Positions 17,139-26,884 of a stretch of DNA of 64,000 nucleotides are shown piece by piece. Below the pieces are notes generated by a model. That model was given only the letters and a program-made list of their open reading frames with translations, did no database searches and had not been told where the DNA came from. This DNA is from Pseudomonas sp. DY-1 (GTDB taxonomy: Bacteria; Pseudomonadota; Gammaproteobacteria; Pseudomonadales; Pseudomonadaceae): NCBI RefSeq assembly GCF_003626975.1, contig NZ_CP032616.1, forward strand, positions 62,001 through 126,000, read 5' to 3'. The translations under genes were made by a program, and so were the position numbers. Position 1 is the stretch's first letter. Each line of letters opens with the position of its first letter.

Positions 17139-17603
17139 ATGCGTAAACCCTATCTGCTGGTTGCCTCTTTCACGGCAGTGGCACTGGCGCTGGGTGGCTG
17201 TCAGTCGAGCCTGACCGGAGACACCTATTCCCGTGACGAAGCTCGACAAGTGCAGACCGTGCGCATGGGCACCATCGAATCCCTGCGACCGGTGAAGATC
17301 GAGGGCACCAAGACGCCGATCGGCGCCGGTGCCGGGGCTGTTGTCGGCGGCATTGGCGGCAGCACCATCGGTTCCGGTCGCGGCAGTGCAGTCGCAGCCG
17401 TGATTGGCGCAGTTGCAGGCGGTCTGCTGGGTGCGGCTGCCGAAGAGGGCGTTACCCGTACCCAGGGCGTCGAAATCACTGTACGTGAAGACGATGGTTC
17501 GATGCGCGCCTACGTCCAGGAAGTCCAACCCAATGAAGTCTTCCGCGTGGGCGAGCGTGTGCGCATCACGACGGTCAACGGCACCAGCCGCGTCGCACAC
17601 TGA
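17139..17603 (+). CDS. SlyB-like glycine-zipper outer-membrane lipoprotein
   Basis: A 154-residue lipoprotein. The signal ends at lipobox LALGGC (C20). Residues 60-105 form a 17 kDa surface-antigen/SlyB-type glycine zipper (PIGAGAGAVVGGIGGS, AAVIGAVAGGLLGAA). The C-terminal part is a small beta domain (GVEITVREDDGSMRAYVQEV, FRVGERVRITTVNGTSRVAH). In E. coli SlyB forms protective rings around outer-membrane proteins under stress, and the same role is possible here. A strong GGAGG ribosome site precedes ATG. Followed by two hairpins. Confidence 0.9.
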   Translation: MRKPYLLVASFTAVALALGGCQSSLTGDTYSRDEARQVQTVRMGTIESLRPVKIEGTKTPIGAGAGAVVGGIGGSTIGSGRGSAVAAVIGAVAGGLLGAAAEEGVTRTQGVEITVREDDGSMRAYVQEVQPNEVFRVGERVRITTVNGTSRVAH

Positions 17604-17607
17604 GGCT

Positions 17608-17631
17608 AAGCTGTCCCAATCGGGACAGCTT
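17608..17631 (+). terminator. Probable terminator of the SlyB-like gene
   Basis: A perfect 10-bp stem AAGCTGTCCC/GGGACAGCTT with a four-base loop begins 5 bases after the stop codon. Only short T-runs follow, so it may be a moderate terminator. Confidence 0.65.
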
Positions 17632-17660
17632 GCTGTTTCCCTCCCCGCTTCCACGAATGT

Positions 17661-17688
17661 CGGCGATAGCGTCATGGCGCTATCGCCG
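17661..17688 (+). terminator. Second hairpin downstream of the SlyB-like gene
   Basis: A perfect 11-bp stem CGGCGATAGCG/CGCTATCGCCG with a six-base loop is followed by TTT. It may back up the terminator at 17608-17631 or insulate the sha operon promoter that must lie between here and 17836. Confidence 0.5.
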
Positions 17689-17835
17689 TTTGGAGTGGAC
17701 GTTCTCCGCAGTTGCTAGCGTTTTGAAATAATTCAATCTATCGCGATGAATCGATAGTAATGGATAATCGCTGGGTTTTTTTCTTGCCATTTCCGTTACT
17801 TGGAGGAAGTTGGCGCTGACCTAGGGGAGATATGG

Positions 17836-20631
17836 ATGATTCTGGCGCTCATTGTCGCGCTGCCCTTTCTCGGGGCACTTCTTCCGCCGCTGGCCGAGCG
17901 CCTTGGCCGTTCCGTTTGCGCGGCCGTCACCGCATTGTTGCCGCTGACCGGCCTCGTTCTCCTGTTGTCCCAGACCGATAGCGTCTTTGCCGGGCACACC
18001 CTCAACTTCGTCCAGCCCTGGCTACCGGGCTTCGGCCTCAGCTTCAACCTTCGACTGGATGGCCTGGGCTACCTGTTCGCCCTATTGATTCTCGGCATCG
18101 GCCTGTTGGTGATCCTTTACGCCCGCTACTACCTGTCGAAGGAAGAGCCCATGGGGCGCTTCTTTGCTTTCCTGCTGCTGTTCATGGGCGCGATGCTGGG
18201 CGTCGTGATGTCCGAGAATCTGCTGCTGATGCTGGTGTTCTGGGAGCTGACCAGCCTGTCTTCGTTCCTGCTCATCGGCTTCTGGGGTTATCGCTCCGAT
18301 GCGCGCAAGGGAGCACGGATGGCGCTGGCGGTTACCGGTGGCGGTGGCTTGGCGTTGTTCGCCGGGATATTGCTGGTAGGGCATATCGCCGGTAGCTTCG
18401 AGCTGACCCAGGTGCTTGCCGCAGGCGAGCAGATCCGCGCCCACAGCCTCTATCCGGTGGCGCTGGTGTTGGTGCTGCTGGGTGCATTCACCAAGTCCGC
18501 GCAGTTCCCGTTCCATTTCTGGCTGCCCCACGCCATGGCCGCGCCGACCCCGGTGTCCGCCTACCTGCACTCGGCCACCATGGTGAAGGCCGGGGTGTTC
18601 CTGCTGGCGCGGCTGTATCCGGCCTTGTCCGGTTCCGACCTCTGGTTCTACCTGGTCAGCCTGAGTGGCCTGGCGACGTTGCTGTTCGGTGCCGGCATGG
18701 CGTTGTTCCAACATGATCTCAAGGGACTGCTGGCTTACTCGACCATCAGCCATCTCGGCTTGATCACATTGCTGTTCGGCCTCGATTCGCAGCTTTCCAA
18801 CGTTGCTGCAGTGTTCCACATCATCAACCACGCCACGTTCAAGGCTTCGCTTTTCATGGCCGCGGGAATCATCGACCACGAAACCGGCAGCCGCGACATG
18901 CGCTTGATCAACGGGCTGTGGCGGTACATGCCGCATACCGCGGTGCTGGCGATGGTGGCCTCTCTTGCCATGGCCGGCGTGCCCTTGCTGAACGGTTTCC
19001 TCAGCAAGGAGATGTTCTTCGGTGAGACGTTGCAGCAGGACCTGTTGGGTAGCTTCAGCTGGGTAGTGCCGGCGGCGGCGACCCTCGCCGGGGTCTTCTC
19101 GGTCGCCTATTCGCTGCGTTTCGTCCACGACGTCTTCTTCAATGGCGAGCCTGCTGTCCTGCCCAAGTTCCCGCCTCACGAGCCGCCGCGCTACATGAAG
19201 GTGCCGGTGGAGATCCTCGTATCCCTCTGCCTGCTGGTGGGCATGCTGCCGGGCATCACGGTCGCGCCTCTGCTCGCTACTGCAGCCTCGGCCAGCCTGG
19301 GGGGCACTTTGCCGGAATATGACCTGGCGATCTGGCATGGCTTCAACCTGCCGCTGGCCATGAGCCTGGTCGCGCTGGTGGGCGGCGTGCTGGTCTATGT
19401 ACTGCGCAAGCCGCTGTTCCGCTGGTACGCCGACCTGCCCGATACCGATGCCAAAGAAGTGTTCGAGCAGCAAGTGCAGCGCTGTGTCGTGGCCGCCCGC
19501 TGGATCACCGGCCACCTGGAGAACGGCTCCCTGCAACGTTACCTGTCGCTGCTGCTGGGCGCTGCAATGATGATGGTGGCGCTGTCTCTCGCGCCCTTGC
19601 CGCAGATCGCTGGCGAACGTCCGCTGACACCATTGGACGGCATCACCGCCCTGGGTTTGGTGGTGCTGGCGTTGTCTGGTGTGTTGACGGCGATATTCCA
19701 TCGCCAGCGGCTGATCGCGCTGATGATCCTCGGTGTGGCCGGCTTGCTGGTAGCACTGGCATTCGCCCGGTTCTCCGCACCTGACCTGGCGCTCACCCAA
19801 CTGGTGGTGGAAGTGGTGACCCTGGTCCTGCTGATGCTGGCGCTCTACTACCTGCCGTCTCGTACGCCGGGGGAAAGCTCCAGCCTGCGTGGACTGCGCG
19901 ATTTCATCCTGGCCTGTGCGGTAGGCGTGATGGTGGCGTTGCTGGCCTATGCCGTGCTGACCCGTCCATACGAAGGCATCGCCGATTTCTTCCTCGCCAA
20001 TAGCGTATCCGGGGGCGGCGGCACCAACGTGGTCAACGTGATACTGGTGGACTTCCGTGGCTTCGACACCCTGGGCGAAATCACCGTCCTGACGATTGCC
20101 GCCGTGGGTATCTTCGCCATGCTCTCGGGACTGCGCCTGGAAAATCCGACCTGCGACCCCCAGGGGCGCAACTGGGCCGGTGCCAAGCACCCGCTGATTC
20201 TCGAAACCCTCTCGCGCCTGATGCTTCCCCTGGCCCTGCTGATTTCGGTGTTCATCTTCCTGCGCGGGCATAACCTGCCGGGTGGCGGATTCATAGCCGG
20301 CCTGGTCACCGCGGTGGCCCTGGTGCTGCAGTACATCGCCAGTGGAATTGCCTGGGTGGAACAACGCCTGCCGTTGAATTACCAGCGCATCGCGGGTGCC
20401 GGGGTGCTCATTGCTGGACTCACTGGCCTCGGTAGCTGGGCCTTTGGCCGCAACTTCCTCACCTCGGCTTTCGGCCATTTCGAGCTGCCGCTGGTGGGGG
20501 AATTCGAGCTGGCCACCGCCATGCTGTTCGACCTCGGCGTCTATCTGGCCGTGGTTGGCTCGACGCTGCTGGTACTGGTCAACCTCGGACGGCTGAGCCT
20601 GTCCCCGCCTGCGATCAAGGAGATTCATTGA
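17836..20631 (+). CDS. shaA: Na+/H+ antiporter subunit A fused to subunit B
   Basis: Largest subunit of the Sha/Mrp multisubunit cation/proton antiporter, 931 residues. The first 500 residues are NuoL-like, with the proton-channel helix signature [17 protein letters not shown] and [22 protein letters not shown] containing the conserved Lys. The end ([22 protein letters not shown]) is the MrpB domain, so A and B are one chain. P. aeruginosa has the same fusion. It exchanges Na+ for protons and supports salt tolerance, pH homeostasis and, in P. aeruginosa, virulence. ATG 17836 was chosen (GGGGAGA upstream). Its stop overlaps the shaC start as TGATG. Confidence 0.95.
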   Translation: MILALIVALPFLGALLPPLAERLGRSVCAAVTALLPLTGLVLLLSQTDSVFAGHTLNFVQPWLPGFGLSFNLRLDGLGYLFALLILGIGLLVILYARYYLSKEEPMGRFFAFLLLFMGAMLGVVMSENLLLMLVFWELTSLSSFLLIGFWGYRSDARKGARMALAVTGGGGLALFAGILLVGHIAGSFELTQVLAAGEQIRAHSLYPVALVLVLLGAFTKSAQFPFHFWLPHAMAAPTPVSAYLHSATMVKAGVFLLARLYPALSGSDLWFYLVSLSGLATLLFGAGMALFQHDLKGLLAYSTISHLGLITLLFGLDSQLSNVAAVFHIINHATFKASLFMAAGIIDHETGSRDMRLINGLWRYMPHTAVLAMVASLAMAGVPLLNGFLSKEMFFGETLQQDLLGSFSWVVPAAATLAGVFSVAYSLRFVHDVFFNGEPAVLPKFPPHEPPRYMKVPVEILVSLCLLVGMLPGITVAPLLATAASASLGGTLPEYDLAIWHGFNLPLAMSLVALVGGVLVYVLRKPLFRWYADLPDTDAKEVFEQQVQRCVVAARWITGHLENGSLQRYLSLLLGAAMMMVALSLAPLPQIAGERPLTPLDGITALGLVVLALSGVLTAIFHRQRLIALMILGVAGLLVALAFARFSAPDLALTQLVVEVVTLVLLMLALYYLPSRTPGESSSLRGLRDFILACAVGVMVALLAYAVLTRPYEGIADFFLANSVSGGGGTNVVNVILVDFRGFDTLGEITVLTIAAVGIFAMLSGLRLENPTCDPQGRNWAGAKHPLILETLSRLMLPLALLISVFIFLRGHNLPGGGFIAGLVTAVALVLQYIASGIAWVEQRLPLNYQRIAGAGVLIAGLTGLGSWAFGRNFLTSAFGHFELPLVGEFELATAMLFDLGVYLAVVGSTLLVLVNLGRLSLSPPAIKEIH

Positions 20632-20966
20632 TGGAGGCGCTGTTCGCCGTAACCCTCGGCCTGTTGACCGCCAGCGGCATCTACTTGTTGCTGCGCGGCC
20701 GGACTTTTCCGGTGGTACTGGGGCTGACCCTGCTGTCCTACGCAGTCAATCTGTTCCTCTTTGCCATGGGGCGTCTGGCCGGTGAAGCGGCGGTGCTCGG
20801 GCGCGACGTGCAGTTTGCCGACCCCGTGCCGCAGGCCCTGGTATTGACCGCCATCGTCATCGGCTTCGCCATGACCGCCTTCGTGGTGGTGCTGGCCCTG
20901 CGCGGCGTGGGTGATCTGAACAGCGATCATGTCGATGGCCACACCGACGGGGAGTCGGCGCCATGA
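20631..20966 (+). CDS. shaC: Na+/H+ antiporter subunit C
   Basis: NuoK-like subunit of 111 residues with three transmembrane helices (LFAVTLGLLTASGIYLLL, VVLGLTLLSYAVNLFLFAMG, ALVLTAIVIGFAMTAFVVVLAL). Contains the family motif DPVPQALVLTAIVIGFA. The start ATG 20631 shares its first base with the shaA stop codon, and its end overlaps shaD by 4 bases (ATGA). The tail is hydrophilic and histidine/aspartate-rich. Confidence 0.95.
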   Translation: MEALFAVTLGLLTASGIYLLLRGRTFPVVLGLTLLSYAVNLFLFAMGRLAGEAAVLGRDVQFADPVPQALVLTAIVIGFAMTAFVVVLALRGVGDLNSDHVDGHTDGESAP

Positions 20967-22462
20967 TCCACCTGACGATACTGCCCGTCCTGATTCCGCT
21001 GTTCACCGGCGCGCTGCTGCTGGTGCTGCCGTCCAACGAGCGCCTCAAACGCAGCCTTTCGGTGCTCGCTACCCTGGCGCTGATACCGGTGGCGCTGTAC
21101 CTGATGCAGCAGGCTGGCGATGGCCAGTTGCGTGTCTATGCCCTGGGCAGCTGGCAGCCTCCCTTTGGCATTATCCTGATGCTGGACCGCCTTGCAGGGC
21201 TGATGCTGCTGGCGACCGCCGTACTGGCCAGCGCCGCCGTGCTCTATGCCGTGCGCGGCGATGATCGCATCGGTCTGCGCTTCCATGCGCTTTTCCAGTT
21301 CCAGTTGTTGGGAATCAACGGCGCCTTCCTCACGGGCGACCTGTTCAACCTCTTCGTGTTCTTCGAAATCCTGCTGATCGCGTCCTATGCGTTGCTGCTG
21401 CATGGCGGAGGTGGCGAGCGGGTCAAGGCGGGCATGCACTACGTGATCCTCAACCTCGCCGGTTCGGCGCTGTTCCTGATCGCAGTGGGCGCCCTCTACG
21501 GCATCACCGGTACCTTGAACATGGCCGACATGGCCCGCCAGGTGGCCGCAGCCGGACCGGAAAATGCCCCGGTGCTGGCCGCAGCCGGACTGGTGTTGCT
21601 GCTGGTGTTCGCCCTCAAGGCGGCACTGCTGCCGCTGTACTTCTGGCTGCCACGCGCCTATGCGGCGGCGAGTGCTCCGGTGGCCGCGCTCTTCGCGATC
21701 ATGACCAAGGTGGGCATCTATTCCATCCTGCGGGTATACAGCCTGGTCTTCGGTCCCGAAGCCGGAGAGTTGGCCAACCTGGCGCAACCCTGGCTCTGGC
21801 CGCTGGCCCTGGCGACGGTAATCCTCGGCGCTCTGGGCGCACTGGCGGCCACTACGTTGCAGGGCCTGCTGGCCTACCTGGTGGTGGTATCCGCCGGCAC
21901 CCTGCTGGCAGCCATCGCCCTGGGTACCCCCGAAGCCCAGGGCGCCGCACTTTTCTATCTGCTGCACAGCACCTGGGTGGCCGGAGGCCTGTTCCTCCTC
22001 GCGGACCTGGTCAGCCGGCAGCGTGGGGAGAAGGCGGGCCACCTGGTGCAAGGACCGGCACTGCAGAACCCGAACATCCTTGGCGCGGCGTTCTTCTTCG
22101 GTGCCATTGCGGTGGCTGGTCTCCCGCCTCTGTCGGGCTTCTTCGCCAAGCTCCTGCTGCTCCAGGCAGTGCCGCCGGGCGCTGGTGCATTGCCGCTGTG
22201 GAGCGTGCTGCTGATCGGTGGCTTTGTCAGCCTCATCGCCCTGAGCCGCGCGGGCAGCACATTGTTCTGGCGCACTGGCCACCAGGTGCTCGGCAGCGCG
22301 GAGCTGGACGGTGGCCGATTGCTCGCCACCCTTTTGCTGTTGGCCGGCAGTCTGCTGCTGGTGGCGTTTGCCCAGCCACTGCTCGATTACGCCCAGGCCA
22401 CAGCCATGCAGCTGCATGACCTGAACCTTTACCGCGCCATTCTCGAGGGGAGCGGAGCATGA
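20963..22462 (+). CDS. shaD: Na+/H+ antiporter subunit D
   Basis: NuoM/NuoN-like channel subunit of 499 residues and about 14 helices. Characteristic segments are FNLFVFFEILLIASYALLLHGGG with the membrane Glu, LKAALLPLYFWLPRAYAAASAPVAALFAIMTKVGIYS (key parts: KAALLPLYFWLP and MTKVGIYSIL) with two conserved lysines, and GLPPLSGFFAKLLLLQ. It should form the second proton channel of the antiporter together with subunit A. Overlaps shaC and shaE by 4 bases at each end. Confidence 0.95.
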   Translation: MIHLTILPVLIPLFTGALLLVLPSNERLKRSLSVLATLALIPVALYLMQQAGDGQLRVYALGSWQPPFGIILMLDRLAGLMLLATAVLASAAVLYAVRGDDRIGLRFHALFQFQLLGINGAFLTGDLFNLFVFFEILLIASYALLLHGGGGERVKAGMHYVILNLAGSALFLIAVGALYGITGTLNMADMARQVAAAGPENAPVLAAAGLVLLLVFALKAALLPLYFWLPRAYAAASAPVAALFAIMTKVGIYSILRVYSLVFGPEAGELANLAQPWLWPLALATVILGALGALAATTLQGLLAYLVVVSAGTLLAAIALGTPEAQGAALFYLLHSTWVAGGLFLLADLVSRQRGEKAGHLVQGPALQNPNILGAAFFFGAIAVAGLPPLSGFFAKLLLLQAVPPGAGALPLWSVLLIGGFVSLIALSRAGSTLFWRTGHQVLGSAELDGGRLLATLLLLAGSLLLVAFAQPLLDYAQATAMQLHDLNLYRAILEGSGA

Positions 22463-22956
22463 TTCGAAGAATCTTTCCTCACCCCGCCGAAAGCCTGCTG
22501 CTGCTGTTCGTCTGGTTGCTGCTGGTGGATTCCTTCGCCTTCGGCCACTGGCTGATGGGGGGCTTCCTCGGCTGGGCGATTCCGTTCTTCTTCCAGCCGC
22601 TGTTGATCGAGCGTCCGAAACGCTGGCACCCGCTCAAGTTGATGCGCTTCCTGCTGATGGTGGTGGGGGACGTGCTGGTGGCCAACTTCCAGGTGGCGCG
22701 CCTGACCCTCGGCCGTGTCGAAGCGCTGCGTCCCGCCTTCGTCGAGGTCCCCATCGAGCTGGACAACGAACTGGCCATCAGCGTGTTGGTGAGCGTGGTG
22801 TCGCTGACACCAGGTTCGCTGGCCGCCGACCTCAGCGCCGATCGCCGGACACTCCTCGTGCACGGCCTGGACGTCCCGGACAAAGCGGCCATGGTGGCCG
22901 AGATCAAGTCGCGCTACGAGGCGCCGCTGAAGGAGATCTTTCCATGCTCGGCCTAG
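22459..22956 (+). CDS. shaE: Na+/H+ antiporter subunit E
   Basis: A 165-residue MrpE-type subunit. Two N-terminal hydrophobic helices (LLLLFVWLLLVDSFAFGHW, GFLGWAIPFFFQPLL) are followed by a cytoplasmic domain. The conserved VSLTPGSLAADLSADRRTLLVHGLD segment is diagnostic. Starts with ATGA overlap to shaD and overlaps shaF by 13 bases. Confidence 0.94.
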   Translation: MIRRIFPHPAESLLLLFVWLLLVDSFAFGHWLMGGFLGWAIPFFFQPLLIERPKRWHPLKLMRFLLMVVGDVLVANFQVARLTLGRVEALRPAFVEVPIELDNELAISVLVSVVSLTPGSLAADLSADRRTLLVHGLDVPDKAAMVAEIKSRYEAPLKEIFPCSA

Positions 22957-23213
22957 TGATCCCCCTTTGCCTGGCCATGCTCGGCCTGGCGCTGCTGCTG
23001 ACCCTGGCGCGGCTCATCAAGGGGCCTTGCCTGCCGGACCGCGTGCTGGCGCTGGACACCCTCTACATCAACGCCATCGCCATGCTCGTGCTCTACGGCA
23101 TCTGGAAGGGCAGCAACCTGTTCTTCGAGGTCGCACTGCTGATCGCCGTGCTCGGCTTCGTCAGCACCGTGGCGGTGGCCAAGTACATGCTGCGCGGAGA
23201 CATCATCGAATGA
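22944..23213 (+). CDS. shaF: Na+/H+ antiporter subunit F
   Basis: An 89-residue MrpF-type subunit with three helices. Conserved LIKGPCLPDRVLALDTLYINAIAMLVL includes the intramembrane Asp residues typical of the family. Overlaps shaE by 13 and shaG by 4 bases, so translation of the whole operon is coupled. Confidence 0.94.
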   Translation: MLGLVIPLCLAMLGLALLLTLARLIKGPCLPDRVLALDTLYINAIAMLVLYGIWKGSNLFFEVALLIAVLGFVSTVAVAKYMLRGDIIE

Positions 23214-23557
23214 CCGGCGAACACTTGGCCCTCTGGTTGGAAATCCTCGTGTGTGCGCTGCTGATCCTTGGCAGTGCCTTCATGCTGATCGGCGCCATCG
23301 GCCTCTATCGCCTACCGGACTTCTTCATGCGCCTGCATGGCCCGACCAAGGCCACCACCCTGGGCGTGGGTGGCGTGGTGATGGCTTCGCTGGTGTTCTT
23401 TTCGGCCGATGCCGGCGGGATCAGCCTGCACGAGTTGCTGATCAGCCTGTTCCTCTTCATCAGCGCCCCGGTCAGCGCCTATATGCTGGCCAAGGCAGCG
23501 GTGCTGCAGCAGTTGCCGCTGGACCAGAAAACCCGCGGCAAGCCCTGGAACCAGTGA
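23210..23557 (+). CDS. shaG: Na+/H+ antiporter subunit G
   Basis: A 115-residue MrpG-type subunit with three helices. Diagnostic motif is LYRLPDFFMRLHGPTKATTLG in helix 1-2. ATG 23210 overlaps the shaF stop. This is the last gene of the six-gene operon; no strong terminator is visible before the next gene at 23642. Confidence 0.94.
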   Translation: MTGEHLALWLEILVCALLILGSAFMLIGAIGLYRLPDFFMRLHGPTKATTLGVGGVVMASLVFFSADAGGISLHELLISLFLFISAPVSAYMLAKAAVLQQLPLDQKTRGKPWNQ

Positions 23558-23641
23558 ACGCAACAGTTTCTCCTGCCGGCTGTGCCTGTCTGGCCCCATG
23601 GACGGCCGCCTAGACTGGCGACTTTCTCCCGGAGGTGAAGC

Positions 23642-24547
23642 ATGGCGCAGCAAGGTCGACTGGTGGCGGTGGTCTGCCTGGTGCTGGCCATGGCGCTCTG
23701 GGGCAGCTCCTTCATCGCCCTCAAGCTGGCCTTCCAGGAGGTCGCTCCGCATTGGGTGATTTTCGCGCGTATGGCCTTGGGCAGCCTGATCTTCCTTGCC
23801 GCCTGGCGCTGGCGAGGCAACCTCGACTACCGGCCTGGCGACTGGAAATACCTGCTGGGCCTGGCCGCCTGCGAACCCTGCCTCTACTTCATTTTCGAAG
23901 CCCTGGCGCTGCAGCACACCAGCGCCTCCCAGGCCGGAATGATCACCGCGCTTCTACCGCTGCTGGTAGCGGTGGGTGCCTATGGCTTGCTACATGAACG
24001 GATCACTCGCGGCACCCTGGCTGGCTTCGTCCTCGCCGTGGTCGGCGCAGTCTGGCTCAGCCTGGCCAGCGACTCGGATAGCCATGCCCCGCAGCCGCTG
24101 CTGGGCAATTTCTACGAGTTCCTCGCCATGCTCTGTGCCACCGGCTATACGCTGCTGCTCAAGCACCTGTCATCGCGCTACTCGGCCTTTTTCCTGACCG
24201 CCATGCAGGCCTTCATCGGCAGCCTGTTCTTCCTGCCCCTGGCATGGGTCACTTCGCCCTTGCCGGAGTCCGTCAGCCCACTGGGCGTTGGCGCCATGAT
24301 CTACCTCGGCACCGTAGTCACGGTGGGTGCCTATGGCCTCTACAACTTCGGCGTCTCGTGGTTGCCGGCGAGCCAAGCCACCGGCTTCATCAACCTGATA
24401 CCGGTGTTCACCCTGGTATTTGCCTGGGGCTTGCTGGGTGAGCGGCTGACTTTCGTGCAACTGCTCGCTGCCAGCGTGGTGTTCGCGGGTGTTGCGCTGA
24501 GCCAGTGGAAGAGCGCATCTCCGGCTCCGGCCGGGGTGCTGGATTGA
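23642..24547 (+). CDS. EamA-family (DMT) transporter
   Basis: A 301-residue drug/metabolite transporter with ten helices in two EamA repeats. The first repeat contains ALWGSSFIALKLAFQEVAPHWVIF and QHTSASQAGMITALLPLLVAV. The second contains GFINLIPVFTLVFAWGLLGERLTFVQLLAA. It is probably an exporter of amino acids or related metabolites; the substrate is unknown. GGAGG precedes ATG. Its stop codon overlaps the TTG start of the acetyltransferase gene that follows. Confidence 0.9.
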   Translation: MAQQGRLVAVVCLVLAMALWGSSFIALKLAFQEVAPHWVIFARMALGSLIFLAAWRWRGNLDYRPGDWKYLLGLAACEPCLYFIFEALALQHTSASQAGMITALLPLLVAVGAYGLLHERITRGTLAGFVLAVVGAVWLSLASDSDSHAPQPLLGNFYEFLAMLCATGYTLLLKHLSSRYSAFFLTAMQAFIGSLFFLPLAWVTSPLPESVSPLGVGAMIYLGTVVTVGAYGLYNFGVSWLPASQATGFINLIPVFTLVFAWGLLGERLTFVQLLAASVVFAGVALSQWKSASPAPAGVLD

Positions 24548-25077
24548 TCGTTCTGAACAATGCCTTCGCCATTCGCCTGGCCACCGCTGATGACATCCCA
24601 GCCTTGTGCGACCTGATCCTCGCGCATGGTCCCAACCCGTGGAATCACCTGCCACCAGATGAGGTCCGCGCCCACTTGCGGGGCATCGCCGATGCATCCG
24701 TAGGAGCGATCCTGGCGGAAGGCGAGGGGAGTCTGGCGGGCTTCGTCAGCGTCTACCTGAGCCAGGACATCCAGGTCCATCAGCAAGCCGGAAGGCAGGA
24801 TCAGCTCCAGGGCTATGTCTGTGAGGCCGTGGTGCATCGCGATCTGGCCGGGCGCGGGTTGGGCACGCGACTACTTTTGGCCGCCATGGAGAAACTGGCC
24901 GCGCTTGGGGCTGTGGACATCTATATCCAGCGGCATGAGGAGAACCTCGCCTCGGCGGGCATGATGCGCAAGGCCGGCTTCCGCGAGGTGTCGACCTTCG
25001 ACGATCCTGCCCGTCGGCCCAACGGTTCTCGCCGGACCACCCTCTGCCACTGGAGCTCGGGCGGCCCAGCTTTTTAA
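24544..25077 (+). CDS. GNAT-family acetyltransferase
   Basis: A 177-residue GNAT protein. Strand/helix elements are AIRLATADDIPALCDLIL at the start, GFVSVYLSQDIQ, and the acetyl-CoA pyrophosphate loop AVVHRDLAGRGLGTRLLLAAME (the R/Q-x-x-G-x-G/A is RGLGTR). The proposed start is TTG 24544, which overlaps the TGA of the upstream transporter, so it would be translated by coupling; no ATG gives the full first strand. The substrate is unknown. Its stop overlaps the convergent GAPDH stop through the palindrome TTAA. Confidence 0.82.
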   Translation: MIVLNNAFAIRLATADDIPALCDLILAHGPNPWNHLPPDEVRAHLRGIADASVGAILAEGEGSLAGFVSVYLSQDIQVHQQAGRQDQLQGYVCEAVVHRDLAGRGLGTRLLLAAMEKLAALGAVDIYIQRHEENLASAGMMRKAGFREVSTFDDPARRPNGSRRTTLCHWSSGGPAF

Positions 25078-26072
25078 GGGTTCAGCCACGCCAGGACCAC
25101 GTCCAGCATCCGGTTGGCGAAGGCCCATTCGTTGTCGTACCACGCCAGTACCTTCACCAGCTCCCCTTGCACGCGGGTGTGATTGAGGTCGACCACGCAG
25201 GACACCGGATAGCCATTGAAGTCGCTGGATACCAGCGGCAACGCGTTGCACTCCATCACGCCCGGCGGCAGGTTCTCCGCACCGGCTACGAGGGCCGCAT
25301 TGAGGACTTCGCGGCTCGTCGGGCGTTCGGCGATGAACGTGAGATCCAGCAACGACACGTTCGGCGTTGGCACCCGAACCGCCAGACCATCCAGGCGTCC
25401 TGCCAGCTCCGGCAGCACCAGGCCGATGGTCTTGGCCGCGCCAGTGCTGGTGGGAATCATCGAGAGAGCCGCAGCCCGTGCGCGATAGGGGTCGCTGTGG
25501 CTCTTGTCCAGCAGATGCTGGTCGTTGGTGTATGCATGCACCGTGGTCACCAGGCCGCTGCGAATCCCCACTTCGCGGTGCAGCAACATGGCCAACGGCG
25601 CCAGGCAGTTGGTGGTGCAGGAGGCATTGGAAACGATCTGCTGGCTGCCCAGCTGGTCATGGTTGACCCCGAACACCACGGTCAGGTCGGCGGTTTCGAG
25701 GGGGTGCGACAGCAACACTCGCGGCGCACCCGCGGTCAGGTGCTGCTCCACTTGGGCGCGCTTCTTCAGCTTCCCGGTGCATTCCAGCACCAGGTCCACG
25801 CCAAGCTGGTCCCAGGGCAGGTTGACCGGGTCACGCTCGCGCAGCAGGTGAATGATCTGGTTGTTCACCTGCAGGCGATCATCGCTCAGGTGAACATGGC
25901 CGGAGAAGCGGCCGAAGGTCGAGTCGAAACGGGTGAGGTGGGCCAGCGATTCGAAATCGCCGAGGTCATTGATGGCTTCGATGCGCAGGCGCTGGTCGAG
26001 ACCCCGCTCGAACAGAGCACGAACGAGCGCGCGACCGATGCGCCCATATCCATTCAGGGCGATACGCAGCAT
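25074..26072 (-). CDS. Type I glyceraldehyde-3-phosphate dehydrogenase
   Basis: A 332-residue GAPDH. NAD-binding starts with ALNGYGRIGRALVRAL and AINDLGD. The catalytic Cys152 lies in SNASCTTNC and His179 in TVHAYTNDQ. The HAYTNDQ sequence and PTSTGAAKTIGLVLPEL favour a true GAPDH over erythrose-4-phosphate dehydrogenase. A phosphorylating role in gluconeogenesis or the Entner-Doudoroff lower branch is likely. Pseudomonas genomes carry several such paralogues and this one is not adjacent to the edd/glk genes, so no symbol is given. AAGGAG precedes ATG 26072. Confidence 0.9.
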   Translation of the reverse strand: MLRIALNGYGRIGRALVRALFERGLDQRLRIEAINDLGDFESLAHLTRFDSTFGRFSGHVHLSDDRLQVNNQIIHLLRERDPVNLPWDQLGVDLVLECTGKLKKRAQVEQHLTAGAPRVLLSHPLETADLTVVFGVNHDQLGSQQIVSNASCTTNCLAPLAMLLHREVGIRSGLVTTVHAYTNDQHLLDKSHSDPYRARAAALSMIPTSTGAAKTIGLVLPELAGRLDGLAVRVPTPNVSLLDLTFIAERPTSREVLNAALVAGAENLPPGVMECNALPLVSSDFNGYPVSCVVDLNHTRVQGELVKVLAWYDNEWAFANRMLDVVLAWLNP

Positions 26073-26143
26073 GGTGTTCTCCTTCCTTTGATCCTTCCCT
26101 CAGCTTAGTGGTGAAGGACGAGGAAGGAGACCGCTGCCAATCG

Positions 26144-26815
26144 TCAGTTGTCGCGGGCGCCGCCGAAGGAGGCACAGCCACGTTGTGTCTTGCCGTCCAG
26201 GCGCAGCTCGGCGGTCAGGTGCTGCACCGCACCGCTCATGCTGTCGACACAGCGTTGGGGCGCTACCCAGAGCTCCAGGTGTTGGCCATTGGCTTCGCTG
26301 GACAGGTTGAATCGGCCGTCCGGCAGTTGTTCTTCCATATAGGGAAGGGCCAGGGAAGGTTGGCCGGGACGGTCGAGAATCAGGCCCTTGCCACTGACGC
26401 TGATGCTCCAGTCCGGCTCATGGCCGCTGGCGCGCAGCAGCAGGCGCTTGAAATTGAGGTCATCGCAGCCATGGCCTTCGCGCTGCAGGCGGTAGAGGGT
26501 CTTCAGGTTCAGCTGGCCGTCGGCGTCCGGCAGCTTCGTTGCGCCCATGCTGGCGCGAATATCAGCGAACAGGGTGCCGGGACCATCCGCCGAGAGGTTG
26601 GCGGCTTCAGGCAACAGCCCGGTGGCGCCACTGTCGACCAGCGCGAAGCGGCGTTTCTCGCCACAGGGGCTGAACATCACCTGCCCGGAGACTACGCTCA
26701 GCTCACCCTGCAGGCGCACCATGTTGGCGTCGGGAGCAGGGGCTTTGTCGGCGAACATCTGGCAAGCGCCGAACAGGGGCAAGAGGCTGAACAGCAAGGG
26801 GCGGGCGAAGCGCAT
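26144..26815 (-). CDS. COG3650-type lipoprotein with META/MliC-like repeats
   Basis: A 223-residue lipoprotein with lipobox LFGAC (C18). Residues 30-110 (LSVVSGQVMFSPCGEKRRFALVDSGATG) match the N-terminal domain of the COG3650 membrane-protein group. Residues 120-223 contain EPDWSISVSGKGLILDRPG and a C-terminal CVDSMSGA-LTAELRLDGKTQRGCASFGG. Four cysteines could form two disulfides in the periplasm. The function of the family is unknown. It is monocistronic by appearance and transcribed toward the GAPDH gene. Confidence 0.82.
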   Translation of the reverse strand: MRFARPLLFSLLPLFGACQMFADKAPAPDANMVRLQGELSVVSGQVMFSPCGEKRRFALVDSGATGLLPEAANLSADGPGTLFADIRASMGATKLPDADGQLNLKTLYRLQREGHGCDDLNFKRLLLRASGHEPDWSISVSGKGLILDRPGQPSLALPYMEEQLPDGRFNLSSEANGQHLELWVAPQRCVDSMSGAVQHLTAELRLDGKTQRGCASFGGARDN

Positions 26816-26884
26816 AGTGGGTCTCCTTCAGGGAGCGGCAACGTTACCGGTGCGCAGCTTCCGGCTCAAGCGCGGAGAAGGCAG

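Noticed and set aside
18082..20628. 848-codon minus-strand frame opposite shaA
   Set aside because: Gln/His/Arg-rich shadow of a well-conserved antiporter gene; no ribosome site or domain.
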